Positions 24,819-33,631 of a stretch of 64,000 nucleotides of DNA are shown here, in pieces. Source of the stretch: DASVBE01 sp963770375. Its GTDB lineage: Bacteria; Actinomycetota; Actinomycetes; Streptosporangiales; Streptosporangiaceae. Each line of letters opens with the position of its first letter. Positions within the stretch are counted from its first letter, which is position 1. A program made the position numbers and the translations under genes. The stretch spans positions 124,001 through 188,000 of the forward strand of contig CAVYPM010000021.1 in assembly GCA_963770375.1 (NCBI GenBank). Reading direction: 5' to 3'. The notes beneath the pieces are model-generated. The model was not told the DNA's origin. It saw nothing but the letters and a program-made list of their open reading frames with translations, and made no database searches.

Positions 24819-26508
24819 ATGCCGAAGAAGCAGACCACCGCCGCGAAGAAGGCACGCGCCGCGGCTCGCGAGGGGGAGAAGTACACCACTGCCCTCCGCA
24901 GGCAGTCGCCGCGCGGCGCCGCCGCGGAATCGTCCGCGTCCGGGACGGGCGCCGCAGACCGGGTCTGTCTTGAGCACCGCAGCCTCTTTGATCACGCGCT
25001 GGGTTTCCGGCCTTTCGGTGGTACTGACCTGTTCGAACGGATCGGCGGCCAGCCGGCCATCGACAGACTGGTCGACCTCCTGTATGAGGGGATCGGGGCC
25101 GACGATCAGCTGCGCCCGCTGTTCCCGCGCGACCTCGCTGACAGCCGGTCGATGCAGAAGCTGTTCTTCGCTGAGTGGCTGGACGGCCCGCGTGGTTATA
25201 GCGCGCGGGCCTACAAGGGCCTGGGACCCAGCCACGACGGCCTGCCGATCACGCCCGCGCTCGCCGGCCGGTGGCTGGGGCACTTCCGCCGGGCGATGGA
25301 GGCCACGGTCGCGGCTGAGAACGACCGCAAGACGATCTTTGCGCAGGTTCGCTCCCTCGCCATGGCTCTCGTTAGCCGGCAAGAGGCCCCGGCAAGCCCT
25401 CCCGGGCGGGGAAACAGGCATGGCGGGAAGGACGGCCGCCGAAGCGAATCAGTGAACGGCCAGTGGCCAGTGGCCTGGTGCGGCAAGGGCGCGCGTATCG
25501 TGACGCGGTCGAGGGACCTGGCTCGCCGTGGTGATCTCGCCGGGCTCGGCACGGCACTGGCGGAGGCGCCGGATCTGCTGCTTCCGTCGTTCGCCGCGGC
25601 GATCATGCAGTCAGCCGCCCTGGCTGGCCGCGCCGAGATCGTTCGGATGCTGCTGGAGCGCGGCGCCAGCGCGGACCGTCCCTTCTACCTTCCGGTCGGC
25701 GTCACCGGGCTGGCGTTCGAGCGGGTGCTCTTCGTGACGCCGCTGTGCGCGTCCCGGATGAAGCGCCGTTCCGAGGTCGAGTCGCTGCTCCTGGCGGCAG
25801 GTGCCCAGCGAGGACGTCTTCACCTCGGCATTCGTCGGCGATCTCGGCTCGCTCACGCGGATGCTCACGGCCGATCCCGGCCTTGCCCAGGCGGCCGATC
25901 CGGCGGCCGACATCCTCGGCATCACACCCGTCGACCACGCGGTCGCGGGCGGGCAGGCCCCAGCGCTGCGGCTCCTCCTGGACCATGTCGCACATCCGCT
26001 TCCTGGCCATGCACGAGCGCTGCGCGGTGCCGCCGCACAGGGCAGCCTGGCGATGGCCGAGCTGCTGCTGGCACGCGGGGCGGACGCGACACGGATCGGT
26101 GCCGGACGCTGGGTCCTTCACCCCGAGCTCGCTCCGCTGCTGGCCAGCCGCGGCGCGGCGATCGACTCCTCAGGCTCGTGGATCGGCGCCACCTGCACCG
26201 GAAACCAGGGCCGCAAGGACGACCCGGAGTATGTCCGCGCCCTCCTGCGCTACGGCGCCCGCGCGACCGACCGCCGGACCGGCGACCCGCAAGGCACGAC
26301 CGGCGTCCGGGCCCTCAATGCGACAGCGCTGCACTACGCCGCCAGGGCAGGCTTCCTGAAGACCATCGAGGTGCTCCTCGAGCATGGAGCAGACCCGGAC
26401 GCCCGCGACAGCCACGGCCGCACGCCGCTCGACTGGCTGGCACAAGCGGCACCCTCGGTGCCGCGGGCCGCAGTCCGGAACCTGCTCACACCCGGGCAAC
26501 GTCGATGA
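24819..26508 (+). CDS. Truncated hemoglobin (group II-like) fused to ankyrin repeats, frame broken near 25803
   Basis: Three parts. Residues 1-30 are basic (K-K-Q-T-T-A-A-K-K-A-R, E-K-Y-T-T-A-L). Residues 70-188 look like a truncated globin: L-F-E-R-I-G-G-Q-P-A, a probable B10 Tyr at 89, L-F-P, S-H-D-G-L-P-I with the likely proximal His139, and R-W-L-G-H-F carrying a G8-type Trp152. Ankyrin-type repeats follow from about residue 230 (A-G-R-A-E-I-V-R-M-L-L-E-R-G-A-S, later T-A-L-H-Y-A-A-R-A-G-F-L-K-T-I-E-V-L-L-E-H-G-A-D). After L-L-L-A-A-G-A the frame shifts +1 at about 25800-25806 and runs to 26508. The ATG has GGAG upstream. It likely senses or binds O2/NO and a protein partner; inference. 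Confidence 0.72.
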
Positions 26509-26532
26509 GGACCGGGTAACTCAGCCGCTGGG

Positions 26533-27603
26533 CTATTTCCGGCGGGCGAATTCGGCCCGGACGCCTACCAGGCGGACCGGGCGGTGGTCGGTGAACAGCG
26601 CCAGCGCGGCCGCGGCGCCCGGCTCGACCACCTCCGCCGCCCGCCCCGGCTCCCCCAGCGTGACGCCTTTCGTCTTCGTGAAGAACGGCACGTAGCGGAT
26701 CTTGACCACCACCCGGGCCACCAGCCACCTCTCAGCGGCCAGCTCGGCGGCCAGCTGCCGCGCCACGTCAGCGACCGCGGCCTCGACCTGGCCCCAGTCG
26801 GCCAGATCGCGCTGGAAGGTCGTCTCCTTGCTGCGCGACCGCGCCACCCACGGCTCCGCGTCCACCGCCGAACTGCCCTCGCCGCGGGCCAGCCCGACCA
26901 GCCACGGACCGGTCTGCGGGCCGAACCGCGCGGCCAGCCCGGACGGGTCGGCCACAGCCAGCTCACGCACCGTCCCGATGCCCAGCGCCGCGAGCTTGGC
27001 CGCCGTCTTGGCGCCTATACCCCACAGCGCATCCGTCGGCCGGCCGCCCATCACCTCGTCCCAGTTCGCCGAGGTCAGCCGGAACACCCCGGCCGGCTTG
27101 CCGAACCCGGTGGCCAGCTTGGCCTGCAGCTTGTTCTCCCCGATGCCGACCGAGCAGTCCAGCTGCGTCCGCTCCCGCACCCGCTCCGCCGCCAGACGCG
27201 CGAACGCCTCCGGGTCGTCCGTCTCCACCTGCAGGAACGCCTCGTCCCACCCCATCACCTCGACGACCGCGCCGGACTCCCGCAGCACCGCCATCACCTG
27301 CGAAGACGCCGCCTCGTACGCCGCCCGGTCCACGGCCAGGAAGACCGCATCAGGAGACAGCCGCCGCGCCGTACGCAGCGGCTGGCCGGAGTGCACGCCG
27401 TGCGCCCGGGCCTCGTACGACGCCGTGCTGACCACGCCCCGCTTGCCCGGGTCGCCGTCGCCGCCCACCACCACCGGCTTGCCGCGCAGCTCGGGATGCC
27501 GCAGCACCTCGACGGCCGCGATGAACTGGTCGAGGTCGACGTGCAGCACCCAGCTGGTCACCACTGAATTCTCACCGCCGGGGTCCGCCCCTAACCGTGA
27601 CAT
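26533..27603 (-). CDS. dinB: Y-family DNA polymerase IV (DinB-like)
   Basis: A 356-residue Y-family polymerase. Catalytic segments are H-V-D-L-D-Q-F-I-A-A-V-E (metal Asp23) and G-W-D-E-A-F-L, where most DinB proteins have S-x-D-E-A. Y-E-A-R-x-x-G-V and R-G-V-V-S-T-A-S in the fingers, G-I-G-E-N-K-L-Q-A-K-L-A in the palm, and W-G-I-G-A-K-T-A-A-K-L-A in the thumb HhH also fit. A little-finger domain follows. It performs error-prone lesion bypass. No clear C-terminal clamp-binding peptide is seen. The first 14 residues may be non-coding; a start near the V-V-T-S-W segment is possible. Convergent with the globin-ankyrin gene. Confidence 0.88.
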   Translation of the reverse strand: MSRLGADPGGENSVVTSWVLHVDLDQFIAAVEVLRHPELRGKPVVVGGDGDPGKRGVVSTASYEARAHGVHSGQPLRTARRLSPDAVFLAVDRAAYEAASSQVMAVLRESGAVVEVMGWDEAFLQVETDDPEAFARLAAERVRERTQLDCSVGIGENKLQAKLATGFGKPAGVFRLTSANWDEVMGGRPTDALWGIGAKTAAKLAALGIGTVRELAVADPSGLAARFGPQTGPWLVGLARGEGSSAVDAEPWVARSRSKETTFQRDLADWGQVEAAVADVARQLAAELAAERWLVARVVVKIRYVPFFTKTKGVTLGEPGRAAEVVEPGAAAALALFTDHRPVRLVGVRAEFARRK

Positions 27604-27661
27604 CCTCGCAGGTCAGCGACCCGGCGTCGGCCGCAGGAACGGCCGGCTTACGATAGGCGCC

Positions 27662-28366
27662 GTGGCGAACAGCCCGTACGTGCTGCTGTCAGCGGCGATG
27701 TCAGTGGACGGCTACCTGGACGACGCCACCCACCAGCGCCTCATCCTGTCCAGCGACGCGGACCTGGACCGGGTCGACGAGGTCCGCGCGAACGCCGACG
27801 CGATCCTCGTCGGCGCGACCACGATCCGCCGGGACAACCCCTGGCTGCGGGTCCGCTCCGCCGCCCGGCGGGAAGCCCGGCAGGCCCGCGGCGAGCTGGC
27901 CGACCCGGTCCGCGTCACGATCACCCGCTCCGGCAACCTCGACCCGGCGGCCCGTTTCTTCGCCCGCTCCGACCCCGGCGAGACCGTGCTGGTCTACGTG
28001 CCGGACAGCGCGGCCGGCGAGGCGGCCGCACGCCTGCAAGGGGCCGCTTCCGTGCTGGAGGCCGGCGACCCGCTCAGCCTCCCGCTCGTGCTGGCCGATC
28101 TGGCCGGGCGCGGCGTACGCCGCCTGCTGGTCGAGGGCGGCAGCACGGTGCACACGCAGTTCCTCCAGGCCGGCCTGGCCGACGAACTCCACCTGGTGGT
28201 AGCCCCGATCTTCGTCGGCGACCCCACCGCCCCCCGCCTGGTCGGCCCCGGCCAGTACCCGCACGACGCCACCCACCGGATGCACCTGGAAAGCACAGAC
28301 CAGCTCGGCGACGTGGCCCTGCTCCGCTACCGCCTTGCCGCCCCGGGGACCAGCGGCCCCGGCTAG
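27662..28366 (+). CDS. RibD C-terminal/dihydrofolate reductase-like protein
   Basis: A 234-residue protein of the RibD_C family: V-L-L-S-A-A-M-S-V-D-G-Y-L-D-D at the start, A-I-L-V-G-A-T-T-I-R-R-D-N-P, and R-R-L-L-V-E-G-G-S-T-V-H near residue 155 for NADPH binding. It resembles the reductase half of riboflavin synthesis (pyrimidine reductase); without the deaminase half it may serve another pterin- or pyrimidine-like substrate. The GTG at 27662 follows TACGAT by six bases, suggesting a leaderless message. It overlaps the end of sbcC by four bases, tail to tail. Confidence 0.8.
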   Translation: MANSPYVLLSAAMSVDGYLDDATHQRLILSSDADLDRVDEVRANADAILVGATTIRRDNPWLRVRSAARREARQARGELADPVRVTITRSGNLDPAARFFARSDPGETVLVYVPDSAAGEAAARLQGAASVLEAGDPLSLPLVLADLAGRGVRRLLVEGGSTVHTQFLQAGLADELHLVVAPIFVGDPTAPRLVGPGQYPHDATHRMHLESTDQLGDVALLRYRLAAPGTSGPG

Positions 28367-31300
28367 GCGACCACCCGCACCGCCGACGACCCGTCCGGGC
28401 AGCGGCGCACCTCGAGCCGCTCGGCGATCCGGTCCTTCAGGTCGGCCACGTGGCTGACGATGCCCACCACGCGCCCCCGGTCCCGCAGCTCGTCGATCAC
28501 CCCGAGAACCTGGTCCAGCGTGTCCGGGTCCAGCGACCCGAATCCCTCGTCGATGAACAGCGTGTCCAGGTCCACGCCCCCGGCCTCGGCCCGCACGACG
28601 TCGGCCAGGCCCAGAGCCAGGGCCAGCGACGTGTAGAACGTCTCGCCGCCGGACAGCGACTTAGGGCTGCGCTCCTCGCCGGTGTGCCGGTCGATCACGG
28701 ACAGCGTCAGCCCGGCCCGCTGCCGCCGGTTCTCCCCCTCGTCGCTGCGCCGCAGCTGATACCGCCCGGACGACATCACCGCCAGCCGGACGTTCGCCGC
28801 GGCCACCACCTGCCCGAACCAGTGCCGCAGCACGTACGTGGTCAGCGCGACCCGCCGGTGCCCGTCCATGCCCTTGGCCAGCGCGGCCAGCCGGATCACG
28901 GTCTCGGTCCGCTCGGCCAGCAGATCGGCCCCGTCCTCGGCGGCCTGCAGGTCGCCGTGACGCTCCGCGAACCGCTGCCGCCGGCTGTCCAGCAGCTCAT
29001 ACGCGGCGCGGACGCTGGCCTCCGCGTCCACCGCCCGCGCCCGCGCCGCGGCGGCCGCCTGCGCCCGCTCCCGCGTGCCGTCCGCCGCGGCCGGGTCCAG
29101 GCCAGCCAGGTCCGGCGCCCGCGCCGCCGCGGTCAGCGCGGCCAGCGTGCGATCCCAGGCCGTCACCTGCTGCTGCAGATCTTCTTGCTGACTGGTTACG
29201 AGATTTGCCGCGCGGGCCTCCGCCAGGACGGCGAAACCGCTGGCGCGGGCCTCACGATCCGCCCGCTCCCTGGCCCCGGCCTCCTCGGCCACCGCCGCGG
29301 CCAGCTGGTCCAGGGCCGCCGCCCGCGCCCGGTCCCCGGCCGCCGCCGCGGCCAGCGCGGCCTGCCGCCCGGCCACCGACGCATACCCGGCCGCCGCCTC
29401 GCCCAGACGGCCGCTCAGCTCCGCCACTTCCGCCACGGCGGCGCCGGCCTGCTGCCGGGCCGCCGCGGCCTGGCTGGCCGCGGCCACCAGCCCGGCGCTG
29501 ACCTGGTCGTGCTCGGCCCGCAGCGCGGCCAGCTCCAGCTCCAGCCGGCCCACTTCCGCCGCCGCTTCCCGCGCGGCACCAATCTCCGCGGCCAGCCCGG
29601 CCATCTCCGCGGCGGCGGCGGCCTCGTCCCGCCCCTCGGCCGCGGCCGTGGCTACCGCGACCTCGCTGGCGAGCCGGTCCCGCTGCGTCTCGCGATCCCG
29701 GCGGGACACCTCGGCGGCGGCCACGTCCTGCTGCGCCGCGGCCAGGTCGGCCTCGGTCACCGCCCCGTCCCGCGGCGCGGCCGGCGCCGGGTGCTCGGCC
29801 GACCCGCACACCGGGCACGCGCCGCCGTCCGTCAGCCCGGCGGCCAGCTCCGCCGCCATCCCGGCCAGCCGCGCCGCCATCATCTCCTGGAACCGGCCGG
29901 TCACCGCCTGGTGCTCGTCAACCGCCCGCCGTGCCGCGTCCCCCGCCGCCATGAGCAGGGGCCCGAGACCGGCCAACTGGCCCGCCGCGGCCTGCCGCTT
30001 CCCGGCCGCCTCGTGCTGCGCGGTCAGCGCGTCCACCGCGCCGGCCCGGGGCCGCAGTTCCGCCAGCCGGGTCTCGATCCCGCCGATCTGCTCCGGCAGG
30101 GCGCGGGACCGGGCGTCCAGGTCCGCGGCGGCCGCCTCGGCCTGCGCGGCCGCCGCCTCGGCCCGCCCGGCCGCGTCCCGCTGATCCGGCAGCCCCGCCT
30201 CGGCCTGCACCAGATGCGCCAGCCCGGCCGCGTCCCGCTCGGCCGCCTCGGCCCGCGCCGCCGCCCGCCGGGCCCGCCCGGCCAGCGCCGCCGCCTCGCC
30301 GGCCTCGCCCGCGCCGGACCCCGGCCCGGGAGGCTCCGCCTGCGCGGCCGCCGCCGGCCCGTCCGCGCCGGCCAGCGGGTCAGCCGGCTCGTCGCCGGGC
30401 AGCTCGGCCAGGCGGGCGCGCGCCTCAGCGGTCGCCGCGGACCGGCCGGCCAGCTCGGCGAGCAGCGGCCGGACCGGCTCGGCCTGGCGGGCCCGGGCCA
30501 GCCGGACCGCCCGCTCCTCGTGCCCGGCCCGGGTCTCCTCGTGCCCGGCCAGCTCGGCCAGCGCGCTGGTCAGCCGGTCCATCAGCACGGCCTGCTGGCG
30601 GGCCCGCTCGTCCGCAGTCTCCGCCGCCTTCCGGTCGGCGGTCATTATCTCCAGCGCCTCGGCCTGGACCCGGTGCTCCGCGGCCATTTCCTCGGCCAGG
30701 TCCTTCAGCCTGACCGCCCGTTCTGGCCGGCTCAGCTCGGCCAGCCCGGTGGCCGCGTCCGGGTCAATGCCCGCCGCTTCGGCCGCGGCCGACACCGCCC
30801 GGGTGATCTGGTCCTGGCCCGCCGCGCGCTCCCGGATCGCGGCGGCCCGGCGCCGGTCAAGCTCCTCGGTGATCCGGTCGTACAGCTGTGTGCCGAACAG
30901 CTTGGTCAGCACGGCCCGCCGCTCGTCGTCGCCGCACCGCAGGAACTTCGCGAACTCGCCCTGCGGCAGAAGCATGACCTGGGTGAACTGGTCCCGGTTG
31001 AGCCCGACGATCTCGCTGATCAGCTCGCCCGCCTCGGCCTTGTTCGACGACAGGCTCTCCCACCGGTCGCCGGCCCGGCGCTGCAGGTGGACCGAGGACG
31101 CCTGCCGGGTGAAGCCGTCGCCGCGCTTCTTCCTGCGCTCGTGCTCGGGCACCCGGGTGACCTGGTAGCGCACCCCGGCCATCGAGAACTCCAGCCGGAC
31201 CGACGGCTCGTCGTCCGGGCCCGCGAAGTCCGAGTGCATCCGGTCGTGCCCGGCCCCGTCCCCGGCCAGGCCGCCGTACAGGGCGAACGTGATCGCGTCC

Positions 31301-31434
31301 AGGATCGTCGTCTTGCCCGCCCCGGTTGGCCCCTCGAGCAGGAACAGGCCGCTGCGGGTGACCTGGGCGAAGTCAATCCGCTGCGCAGTAGCGTACGGCC
31401 CGAAAGCGGTGAGCTCGAGGAAGTGCAGTCGCAT
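28363..31434 (-). CDS. sbcC: Exonuclease subunit SbcC (SMC-like ATPase)
   Basis: A 1023-residue SMC-like protein. Walker A G-P-T-G-A-G-K-T-T at 35-43, Q-loop region M-L-L-P-Q-G-E-F-A-K-F-L, long Ala/Glu/Arg coiled coils, a zinc hook A-C-P-V-C-G at mid-length, a second coil, then the ABC signature S-L-S-G-G-E-T-F-Y-T-S-L-A-L-A-L-G and Walker B T-L-F-I-D-E-G-F-G-S-L-D. With SbcD it forms the Mre11-Rad50-type nuclease that opens hairpins and trims DNA ends. The ATG shares one base with the sbcD stop (TGATG). The coil is unusually Ala-rich. Confidence 0.93.
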   Translation of the reverse strand: MRLHFLELTAFGPYATAQRIDFAQVTRSGLFLLEGPTGAGKTTILDAITFALYGGLAGDGAGHDRMHSDFAGPDDEPSVRLEFSMAGVRYQVTRVPEHERRKKRGDGFTRQASSVHLQRRAGDRWESLSSNKAEAGELISEIVGLNRDQFTQVMLLPQGEFAKFLRCGDDERRAVLTKLFGTQLYDRITEELDRRRAAAIRERAAGQDQITRAVSAAAEAAGIDPDAATGLAELSRPERAVRLKDLAEEMAAEHRVQAEALEIMTADRKAAETADERARQQAVLMDRLTSALAELAGHEETRAGHEERAVRLARARQAEPVRPLLAELAGRSAATAEARARLAELPGDEPADPLAGADGPAAAAQAEPPGPGSGAGEAGEAAALAGRARRAAARAEAAERDAAGLAHLVQAEAGLPDQRDAAGRAEAAAAQAEAAAADLDARSRALPEQIGGIETRLAELRPRAGAVDALTAQHEAAGKRQAAAGQLAGLGPLLMAAGDAARRAVDEHQAVTGRFQEMMAARLAGMAAELAAGLTDGGACPVCGSAEHPAPAAPRDGAVTEADLAAAQQDVAAAEVSRRDRETQRDRLASEVAVATAAAEGRDEAAAAAEMAGLAAEIGAAREAAAEVGRLELELAALRAEHDQVSAGLVAAASQAAAARQQAGAAVAEVAELSGRLGEAAAGYASVAGRQAALAAAAAGDRARAAALDQLAAAVAEEAGARERADREARASGFAVLAEARAANLVTSQQEDLQQQVTAWDRTLAALTAAARAPDLAGLDPAAADGTRERAQAAAAARARAVDAEASVRAAYELLDSRRQRFAERHGDLQAAEDGADLLAERTETVIRLAALAKGMDGHRRVALTTYVLRHWFGQVVAAANVRLAVMSSGRYQLRRSDEGENRRQRAGLTLSVIDRHTGEERSPKSLSGGETFYTSLALALGLADVVRAEAGGVDLDTLFIDEGFGSLDPDTLDQVLGVIDELRDRGRVVGIVSHVADLKDRIAERLEVRRCPDGSSAVRVVA

Positions 31435-32597
31435 CAGGCCGCCGCCTCGGCCCGCCGCACGGTCTCGGTGACGTCGCGCAGCTCGGCCCGCTGGGCCGGG
31501 TCGGGCGGGCCGCCGCTGGCGTACTCCACGAACATCGCGCAGATCTCGGCGGGGTCGCTGGCCTCGGCCACCCGGGCCAGGTCGGCGTCCGCGCCGGGCA
31601 GGCCGCCCTCGGGCGCGAAGTCCAGCACCAGCGTGTGCGGCCAGTGCTCGCGCAGCCGCTCCATCGGCGCGGACGGCCGGACCTGGTCGGTGAGCACGGC
31701 CTTGACCCACGCGCCGGCCAGCCCGGCGAGGTCACCGCGGGCCCGCGCCAGCAGGCTCTCCAGCGTGCCGCGAACCTCGGCCAGCGGCCGCGGCACCGGC
31801 GCGGCCAGCAGCGTCACGGCGGCCTGGCCGGCCCCGTCCAGCTCCACCAGCGTGACCGACTTGCGCTGGCGGGCCTCGCCGAACGAGAACGCCAGCGGCG
31901 ACCCGCTGTACCTGGCCACCGTGCCGCCCGGCGCGGGCACTGCCTGCGGCCCGTGCAGGTGGCCCAGCGCGGCGTAGCTGAAGCCGGCGAACACCGAGGC
32001 GGGCGCGTCGCCGATGCCGCCGACCCGGATGTCCCGCTCGGAGGGCGACTGCTCGGCGCCGGTGACGAACGCGTGCGCGGCCACGACCACCCGGTCCAGG
32101 CCCCGCTCGCGCGCGTCGGCCCGGATCCGGTCCGCGGCGGCGGTCAGCACGGCCTCATGCGACCGGTCTGCGCCGAGGTCGGCCATGACCGCGTCCGGCA
32201 GCAGGTAGGGGACGCCGTACAGGCCGGCCGGTCCGTCCTCGTCAATGACCACGAGCGGCCGGGCCAGATCAGCCAGCGACGTGCGCAGGTGGATGCCGGC
32301 CCGCTCGCTGAGCCGGCGGCCGAACCCGAGCCGGATCGCCGAGTCGTGGTTGCCGCTGGTCAGCAGCACCGGGATGGCAGCCTCGGCGAAGCCGGACAGG
32401 GTCTGGTCCAGGATCGTGACCGCGTCCGGCGGCGGCACGGCCCGGTCGTACACGTCGCCGGCCACGATCACCGCGTCCACCTGGTGCGCGACGGCCTGGT
32501 CCAGCAGCCAGCGGGCAAAACCGGCCTGGTACTCGAGCAGGCTCTCGCCGTGCAGGGTGCGGCCCAGGTGCCAGTCCGAGGTGTGCAGGATCCTCAT
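31434..32597 (-). CDS. sbcD: Exonuclease subunit SbcD
   Basis: A 387-residue metallophosphoesterase of the SbcD/Mre11 family: H-T-S-D-W-H-L-G-R at 5-13, V-I-V-A-G-D-V-Y-D-R, L-L-T-S-G-N-H-D-S and A-L-G-H-L-H are the metal-binding motifs. A C-terminal domain for SbcC contact follows. The ATG at 32597 begins the first motif strand; upstream in-frame residues are not conserved. It is the first gene of the sbcDC operon. A pair of 16-bp direct repeats lies 65-113 bases upstream. Confidence 0.93.
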   Translation of the reverse strand: MRILHTSDWHLGRTLHGESLLEYQAGFARWLLDQAVAHQVDAVIVAGDVYDRAVPPPDAVTILDQTLSGFAEAAIPVLLTSGNHDSAIRLGFGRRLSERAGIHLRTSLADLARPLVVIDEDGPAGLYGVPYLLPDAVMADLGADRSHEAVLTAAADRIRADARERGLDRVVVAAHAFVTGAEQSPSERDIRVGGIGDAPASVFAGFSYAALGHLHGPQAVPAPGGTVARYSGSPLAFSFGEARQRKSVTLVELDGAGQAAVTLLAAPVPRPLAEVRGTLESLLARARGDLAGLAGAWVKAVLTDQVRPSAPMERLREHWPHTLVLDFAPEGGLPGADADLARVAEASDPAEICAMFVEYASGGPPDPAQRAELRDVTETVRRAEAAA

Positions 32598-32661
32598 CGC
32601 CGGGCCCTTAACGGCAGCGGCGGGCCGGCTGTTTGGGGGGCCGGGCCGGTGGGCAGCCCGG

Positions 32662-32710
32662 AACGCAGTGCCACCAAACACAGGGCTGTCAAACAACGCA
32701 GTGCCATCAA
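32662..32710. repeat. Two 16-bp direct repeats upstream of sbcD
   Basis: AACGCAGTGCCACCAA at 32662-32677 and AACGCAGTGCCATCAA at 32695-32710 differ at one base and are 33 bases apart, about three helical turns. On the minus strand a TTGACA lies between them. They sit in the short divergent region between sbcD and the SDR gene and could be operator half-sites. Confidence 0.55.
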
Positions 32711-32806
32711 CGGCCATGATCCCGCGCGGGCGACGCCGCCCCGGATATCCCGGATTGCACGGCGTGTCGCCGCCGCGGGCCGGCCGCGAAGCGTCAGGAG
32801 GAATGC

Positions 32807-33532
32807 ATGCGCCAGGTCATCGTGACCGGTGGCGGGACCGGCATCGGCCGGGCAGTGGCGGCGGCCTTCGCGGGCGCCGGGGATCAGGCGGTCATCACCG
32901 GGCGGCGCGCCGCGGTGCTGAAGGAGACCGCGGCGCAGCTCGGGCCGGGCGTGCGCGGCGTGGCCTTCGACGCGGCCGATCCGGCCCAGATCGAGGCTGC
33001 GCTGGCCGATCTGCCCAGCCAGGTCGACGTGCTGGTGAACTGCGCGGGCGGGAACACCGACATCGGCGCCGCGCCGCCCGCGGGCCTGGCCGGGCTGGCC
33101 GCCGCCTGGCGGGCCAACCTGGACGCCAACGTACTGACCGCGGTGCTGGTCACCGAGGCGCTGCGGCCGCGGCTGGCGCCGGGCGGGACCGTGATCAACA
33201 TCAGCTCGATCGCGGCGCACCGGCCGGGAGCCGGGTCGTACAGCGCGGCCAAGGCCGCCGTCGAGGCGTGGAACCTCTCCCTGGCCCAGGACCTCGGGCC
33301 AGACCGGATCACCGCGAACGTCATCGCGCCGGGCTTCATCGACGGCACCGAGTTCTTCGGTTCGGGGATGACCGATCAGCGGCGGGCCACCCTGATCGGG
33401 CAGACGTTCACCGGCCGGGCCGGCCAGCCGGCCGACATCGCGGGCCTGGCCCTGTTCCTGGCCTCCCCCGCGGCCAGCCACATCACCGGCCAGGTCCTGC
33501 ACGTCAACGGCGGCGCCCTGCCGCAGCCGTGA
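32807..33532 (+). CDS. Short-chain dehydrogenase/reductase
   Basis: A 241-residue classical SDR: T-G-G-G-T-G-I-G-R at 7-15 binds the cofactor, N-C-A-G-G sits at the third strand, catalytic S-S-I and Y-S-A-A-K (Tyr/Lys) are present, and the end reads I-T-G-Q-V-L-H-V-N-G-G. A CAGGAGG site precedes the ATG. An Arg pair after the second strand (T-G-R-R) suggests NADP(H). It could be a 3-oxoacyl reductase or a sugar/steroid dehydrogenase; the substrate is not told by sequence. Confidence 0.87.
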   Translation: MRQVIVTGGGTGIGRAVAAAFAGAGDQAVITGRRAAVLKETAAQLGPGVRGVAFDAADPAQIEAALADLPSQVDVLVNCAGGNTDIGAAPPAGLAGLAAAWRANLDANVLTAVLVTEALRPRLAPGGTVINISSIAAHRPGAGSYSAAKAAVEAWNLSLAQDLGPDRITANVIAPGFIDGTEFFGSGMTDQRRATLIGQTFTGRAGQPADIAGLALFLASPAASHITGQVLHVNGGALPQP

Positions 33533-33541
33533 ACCAGTCAG

Positions 33542-33619
33542 GTTCGCGACACCAACTACTGGTACGTGACACCAACCAAGTAGTCGGTGTCACGTACTAG
33601 ATGGCTTGGTGTCACGAAC
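33542..33619. repeat. Nested palindrome built from four CGTGACACCAA-type units
   Basis: Outer arms 33542-33555 and 33606-33619 (14 bp, one mismatch) and inner arms 33563-33573 and 33586-33596 (11 bp, perfect) are all versions of the same unit, CGTGACACCAA, two in each direction. The element fills most of the 99 bases between two convergent genes and can fold into a nested hairpin. Confidence 0.85.
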
Positions 33620-33631
33620 TAGTGCCGTGGG

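Noticed and set aside
28450..31977. A very long open frame antisense to sbcC and sbcD
   Set aside because: It is Arg/Gly/Pro/Gln-rich low-complexity sequence produced by high-GC codon bias opposite real genes with clear Walker, hook and nuclease motifs.
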